Of a stretch of DNA of 64,000 nt, positions 62,501-64,000 are shown one piece after another. The stretch comes from Ctenosaura bakeri (taxonomy: Eukaryota > Chordata > Lepidosauria > Squamata > Iguanidae). The stretch spans positions 434,001 to 498,000 of the forward strand of contig CAOLHI010001476.1 of assembly GCA_948474755.1 (NCBI GenBank), read 5' to 3'. How positions within the stretch are numbered: position 1 is the first letter of the stretch; each line of letters opens with the position of its first letter. A program made the translations under genes and the position numbers. The notes beneath the pieces are model-generated. The model saw only the letters and a list, made by a program, of their open reading frames with translations. It did no database searches and had not been told where the DNA came from.

Positions 62501-63068
62501 GAAAAGGAAACTTCACTGTCTACCCATAGCCCACATTTAAATTAACTTTAAACAATACTTGTCCTGATGATTGCTGAGAAAACCTGAGAAGAGGGGAAGG
62601 GCAATCCGCCCATCATCACTATGAAACTAGATGAGAAGAGACTTTTAAGTAGGTCATCTACTGGCCAAGCAGCTAGACCTCCACACCCCACAGAACGTCC
62701 CATCCTTTCTTCAAACAATACACAATCACTAAATCATACAGTTTTATGAAAACAGAGCACTGCAGCAATTTGCATAATTTATAATATTTATGCATTAAGC
62801 AAAAATAAACATCCATTTTCTTCTTTTGGTACTTTTACACAGTGCTGCCTCACATGGGCTGCCATGTCAAGGAGCCTGCAGACTGATACACAACCACTCA
62901 CCTCTGAATGCACAGAGCATACCATACCTCATTCAGACTGCTGAAATCTTCAATGATAGAGATGACAGAAGCATCTAAGTAGTCCTGCATTGTTTCCAGA
63001 AACTCTCCTGCTTCAAGAATGGTTTCTGCCTCCAGTGATGCCAAGTGCAAATCCTCTGCCAGTAGGTA
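47465..63068 (-). CDS. PPRC1: PPRC1, PGC-1-related transcriptional coactivator (PRC), lacking only the 5'-most exon
   Basis: Thirteen coding exons read leftward: 63068-62928, 61899-61747, 60308-60207, 59708-56876, 55990-55937, 54956-54896, 54692-54625, 53740-52897, 51580-51425, 49904-49838, 48705-48584, 48042-47891 and 47568-47465. They total 4857 nt, 1618 codons plus TAA, with every junction in frame and GT..AG. Counting the first Tyr as residue 1, the order is: acidic activation region (about 1-98, with SLLTAITEIL and SPFDTIPDSELL); acidic run (about 190); LSLSEYRQRRQQRQ (about 575-591); proline-rich region (about 706-829); LSSLL, an LXXLL motif (1083-1087); EHDY, the HCF-1-binding [DE]HxY motif (1185-1188); RS-rich region (about 1378-1470); RRM (about 1497-1570); and the PGC-1-family tail ending LLKQAQRGLRR. 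Human PPRC1 is about 1660 aa, so only the first exon is missing. The product is a nuclear, serum-inducible coactivator for NRF1, ERR-alpha, CREB and HCF-1 target genes of mitochondrial biogenesis. Confidence 0.95.
47891..48042 (-). CDS. PPRC1: PPRC1 exon, second half of the RRM (residues 1534-1585)
   Basis: 152 nt with acceptor GGTAG|GG and donor TTGG|GTGAGT. It encodes GDNYGFVTYRYAEEAFAAI with RNP1 (NYGFVTYR, about 1536-1543), then PFDLCFGGRRQFCKRNY. Both aromatic RNP positions are intact, so the RRM should be functional. Confidence 0.95.
48290..48520 (-). repeat. Diverged LINE-like fragment in a PPRC1 intron
   Basis: Strings such as CAAGTTGGCAGCCCTCACTA, GTAGTACCTTCTTTTATTTC and GGCCCACAGATTCTAGTATT resemble a common reptilian LINE-derived repeat. 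Class uncertain. Confidence 0.4.
48584..48705 (-). CDS. PPRC1: PPRC1 exon, first half of the RRM (residues 1494-1534)
   Basis: 122 nt with acceptor CATAG|GCA and donor CATGG|GTAAGA. It encodes ERRVVFIGKISSRMTRSEL and RHRFSVFGDIEDCTLHF. VVFIGK is the RNP2 strand. The helix 1 and strand 2 sequence is near-identical to human PPRC1. Confidence 0.95.
48706..49837. other. PPRC1 intron between the RRM exon and the small basic exon
   Basis: 1.1 kb. The phrase ACACTTAAGGAATCCAAATA recurs with small changes at about 49257 and 49288 as a short tandem duplication. Nothing else was recognised. Confidence 0.4.
49838..49904 (-). CDS. PPRC1: PPRC1 small basic exon (residues 1471-1493)
   Basis: 67 nt with acceptor ATACAG|A and donor CAATA|GTGAGT. 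It encodes YASSSRERYQRQKIRYKERA then I, matching human YQRQRVLQKERAI. It links the RS region to the RRM and ends in phase 0. Confidence 0.9.
49905..50340. other. PPRC1 intron, left part before the hAT-like MITE
   Basis: Contains (CA)7 at about 50080-50092 and a C tract at 49967-49976. Nothing else was recognised. Confidence 0.4.
50341..50462. mobile_element. hAT-like palindromic MITE in a PPRC1 intron
   Basis: Left half GGGATGGGAATCATGCAACC with CTGCAGCTCCCAACTG. The right half, CAACAG ... TCCATGATTCCCATC, is its inverse. Same family as 17086-17192. Confidence 0.55.
50901..51072 (-). mobile_element. tRNA-derived SINE (Sauria type) in a PPRC1 intron
   Basis: Plus-strand GGTTGTTTCCAACTTATGGT, GTGTGATGTGCCCAAGGTG and TTTCTGTGGCTGAGTGGACA. 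The tRNA head is cut short on the right. Confidence 0.7.
51425..51580 (-). CDS. PPRC1: PPRC1 RS-domain exon (residues 1419-1471)
   Basis: 156 nt with acceptor CCCCAG|A and donor GCGAAG|GTGAGA. It encodes almost only Arg and Ser, interrupted by SCGRSW and PYSSCLS, ending HRRKSRRRR. RS repeats in PGC-1 family members bind RNA-processing factors. Overlapping open frames on the other strand are by-products of the RS codon bias. Confidence 0.9.
51581..52896. other. PPRC1 intron between the two RS exons
   Basis: 1.3 kb, no repeat or RNA gene recognised. Confidence 0.4.
52897..53740 (-). CDS. PPRC1: PPRC1 exon with HCF-1-binding motif and start of the RS region (residues 1138-1419)
   Basis: 844 nt with acceptor CTGCAG|GC and donor CGAAG|GTAGTT. 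It opens with LTPPATPPHHLWKPLAAVSL, as in human. VHVGSGEHDYC carries EHDY, a [DE]HxY HCF-1-binding tetrapeptide (human DHDY). WNVKHNLDITIK and EPLDHRTS are further conserved blocks. A polyserine run leads into RSRSRSPPSKRWRR, the start of the RS domain. It is phase 2 at the end. Confidence 0.93.
53741..54624. other. PPRC1 intron
   Basis: 0.9 kb. CAGGGTTGACAAAGCACACC near 54060 resembles the start of another hAT-like MITE, but its partner end is not clear. Confidence 0.35.
54625..54692 (-). CDS. PPRC1: PPRC1 small exon (residues 1115-1138)
   Basis: 68 nt with acceptor CTTCAG|CT and donor GCAG|GTATTA. It encodes SELQQEKKVVERLQAPELSN then VA. The RLQAPEL block matches human DRLQAPELANVAG. It ends in phase 1. 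Confidence 0.9.
54896..54956 (-). CDS. PPRC1: PPRC1 small exon (residues 1095-1115)
   Basis: 61 nt with acceptor TTCAG|CA and donor AGTGG|GTGAGT. It encodes AKKGASSVTKARENLTSGTS, a divergent linker; human has a similar-length linker after EAKKE. The identity rests on frame continuity with both flanking conserved exons. It moves the phase from 1 to 2. Confidence 0.82.
54957..55936. other. PPRC1 intron
   Basis: About 1 kb, very AT-rich around 55260-55470 (TATTTATATTTATATAGAAC), with no repeat family recognised. Confidence 0.4.
55937..55990 (-). CDS. PPRC1: PPRC1 exon with LXXLL motif (residues 1077-1095)
   Basis: 54 nt with acceptor CCTCAG|GA and donor GAAG|GTGAAG. It encodes IEASDLSSLLEQFEKTE, almost identical to human. 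LSSLL (1083-1087) fits the LXXLL nuclear-receptor/helix motif. It is phase 1 at both ends. Confidence 0.93.
55991..56875. other. PPRC1 intron downstream of the large exon
   Basis: 0.9 kb, nothing recognised beyond short A/T runs. Confidence 0.4.
56876..59708 (-). CDS. PPRC1: PPRC1 large central exon (residues 133-1076)
   Basis: 2833 nt with acceptor CTGCAG|GTT and donor AATCG|GTGAGT. The reading frame is open throughout. Upstream in-frame codons to 59789 are intron read-through and are excluded. Landmarks: an acidic run of glutamates near residue 190; LSELVRSMHPYC (about 235-250), matching human SELVRAMHPYC; a Lys/Arg-rich segment around 59.0 kb; PKPLSLSEYRQRRQQRQ near 575-591; a long proline-rich region (about 706-829); and the end VQAFISEIG, identical to human. 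The central part is low-complexity and poorly conserved, as in other PPRC1 proteins. It is phase 1 at the end. Confidence 0.93.
59709..60206. other. PPRC1 intron upstream of the large exon
   Basis: 0.5 kb, nothing recognised. The in-frame codons up to 59789 are read-through past the splice acceptor. Confidence 0.45.
60207..60308 (-). CDS. PPRC1: PPRC1 exon (residues 99-132)
   Basis: 102 nt with acceptor TTTTTCAG|TTT and donor GAGAAG|GTGAGA, phase 0. It encodes FQRFLSLSVTPPKKDL and a less conserved tail. It aligns with human KLLTLSRTPPERDL (from memory). This LSxTPPxxDL block is a PGC-1-family hallmark. Confidence 0.88.
60482..60721 (+). mobile_element. tRNA-derived SINE (Sauria type) in a PPRC1 intron
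   Basis: The longest copy: head AGCATCAGCATGGTGGAGAG, B box GGGTTCAAATTCC, body ACCCACTGGATGACCCTGGG and CCCCATGATAGGGTTACC, tail GGAAATGACTTGAAGGCCTG then CAACAACAAG. Confidence 0.8.
61421..61652 (+). mobile_element. 5S-rRNA-derived SINE, copy 3, in a PPRC1 intron
   Basis: The head contains AGCTAAGCAGGGTCAGCCCT, GGCTAATATTTGACTGGGAG and TACTGTAGGC, matching 5S rRNA over its internal promoter and 3' end. The body has GGAATTGGCAAACCACCTCT and the tail ends TTGGAAGGCACATACACAC. Confidence 0.8.
61747..61899 (-). CDS. PPRC1: PPRC1 exon (residues 48-98)
   Basis: 153 nt with acceptor AACAG|ACA and donor TTCG|GTAGGA. It encodes ENELSLLTAITEILDSTDDE and then SLSPFDTIPDSELLTSPRE, an acidic, leucine-rich activation segment nearly identical to human PPRC1. 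The spacing of leucines resembles the NR-box region of PGC-1alpha, although no strict LXXLL is present here. Confidence 0.93.
61900..62927. other. PPRC1 intron
   Basis: 1 kb of AT-rich intron with no repeat or RNA gene recognised. Confidence 0.4.
62928..63068 (-). CDS. PPRC1: PPRC1 exon (residues 1-47 of the visible protein)
   Basis: 141 nt with acceptor CCCAG|TAC and donor GAG|GTATGG. It encodes the acidic activation segment including TMQDYLDASVISIIEDFSSL, the PGC-1-family N-terminal motif (human PPRC1: TMQSYMDASLISLIEDFGSL, from memory). It is phase 0 at both ends. The exon upstream of it, carrying the initiator Met, is not in the remaining 932 bases of the window. Confidence 0.92.
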
Positions 63069-64000
63069 CTGGGTTGGGAGTAGGGGAGAGAAAGAATAGC
63101 ATGTTAAAGGAAAACAGAAAGTGGGTTGTATAAACAGATTAAACATCACTGATATGTGTATGGTCTTTCCTAATATTGACTCTAAACCAACATTACTTTC
63201 CTCCATATTCCACTCAAAAAAGCCAAGCTGGGCCTTGAGATAGGACATTCCCCCAATATAAGCCCAAGTAGGGAAGCCTAGGCTAGCTAGTGAGGTGCTT
63301 GCACAGTACCAGCAGTGGGAAAGAGCAGGCAAGCTCTGCAGTAGCCAAGTGTGTATTTGTAGTCTACAAGTCTCCATTTCTAATGTAGGAACCCTTCAGA
63401 GCAATTGCGTCTAAGAAATTTTGTTCTTAAAGCAATGAATTTTAATCCACATTTTTTTTTGATTGATGAAACTGAACCAACAAGAGACGTGTTGGCTTAT
63501 GACACTGAATTTTAACATTTAGTGTTCTGTTAGCTGCCTGTGTATTTTAAAACAAAAAAGCGAATGATAAAGGGAAGTTTTAATGTTAGGAGGGGCTGTC
63601 ACTTGGGAAAAGAGTTTCAAAATAAACAATGCTACACTTGTCAGTTTACAAGGACCTAGGATTCTGCACCTTGAAGATCCCATGAAAAGTGAAGGTCACT
63701 TTCCTTCTAGTTCAGGAGCAGACAATCCAAATATTTTATATGATGGTCCTCATAATCCTTCATTACTAGCCTTCCTAAGTTGCAGCCCAGAACATCTGAA
63801 GGACAACAGCTTGCCTATCTTTATTCTACATCATCAGACTCACAAGTATCTTAGCTGTTTTTACCCATAAACAGCTAGAATTCAATACCAAAGGAAACAA
63901 ACATGATGTTGAACAAGCTATTACCCAAAAAGCCATTCTATCAGAGACACAGAAAACCTGGCAGTACAGTTTTGCCTTCCTACCCAAGACTACAATGCCG
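63069..64000. other. PPRC1 intron 1 (partial), right edge of window
   Basis: No exon, CpG island or repeat family recognised. The PPRC1 first exon and promoter must lie further right. Confidence 0.5.

Noticed and set aside
1..64000. CRISPR arrays, bacterial operons, prophage or integrated bacterial DNA
   Set aside because: No regularly spaced short repeats with unique spacers and no prokaryotic gene organisation. The sequence is vertebrate throughout.

Overview
The window is vertebrate nuclear DNA, very probably from a squamate reptile, and an iguanian-type lizard is the best guess. It has large introns with canonical GT..AG sites, a CpG-island promoter, and AT-rich intergenic DNA. Its repeats are lizard-like: tRNA-derived 'Sauria'-type SINEs, 5S-rRNA-derived SINEs, L2/CR1 and L1 LINE fragments, a DIRS retroelement, and Tigger-like, Harbinger-like and hAT-like MITEs. 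The species call rests on recalled repeat families, not on a search.

Two protein-coding genes can be read, both on the minus strand. From about 2.7 to 31.9 kb lies the 5' part of LCOR (ligand-dependent corepressor, long N-terminal isoform). Coding exon 1 sits in the CpG island at 31.3-32.0 kb. Exons 2 and 3 are at 6.76-6.83 and 2.68-2.75 kb, and the rest of the gene lies beyond the left edge. From 47.3 to beyond 63.1 kb lies almost all of PPRC1 (PGC-1-related coactivator, PRC). Thirteen consecutive coding exons splice in frame to 1618 codons plus a stop, followed by a short 3' UTR and an AATAAA signal. The first coding exon and promoter are off the right edge. PPRC1 activates NRF1/HCF-1-dependent genes for mitochondrial biogenesis, and LCOR represses agonist-bound nuclear receptors, so the window places a nuclear-receptor corepressor and a coactivator head to tail.

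Layout: 1-475, end of a Tigger-like element with 81-bp repeats; 476-2.67 kb, LCOR intron 3 with two SINEs; 2.7-6.8 kb, LCOR exons 3 and 2 flanking an intron almost filled by a decayed DIRS element; 6.8-31.8 kb, LCOR intron 1 with L2, L1, SINEs and MITEs; 31.3-32.0 kb, CpG-island promoter; 32-47.3 kb, about 15 kb of intergenic DNA with repeats and no recognised gene; 47.3-63.1 kb, PPRC1; 63.1-64 kb, PPRC1 intron 1.

I found no clearly new biological system. The most unusual items are the LCOR-PPRC1 adjacency, which differs from the human order as I recall it; the DIRS element with recognisable inverted terminal repeats and an internal complementary region; and a Tigger-like MITE family carrying expandable ~81-84-bp internal minisatellites.
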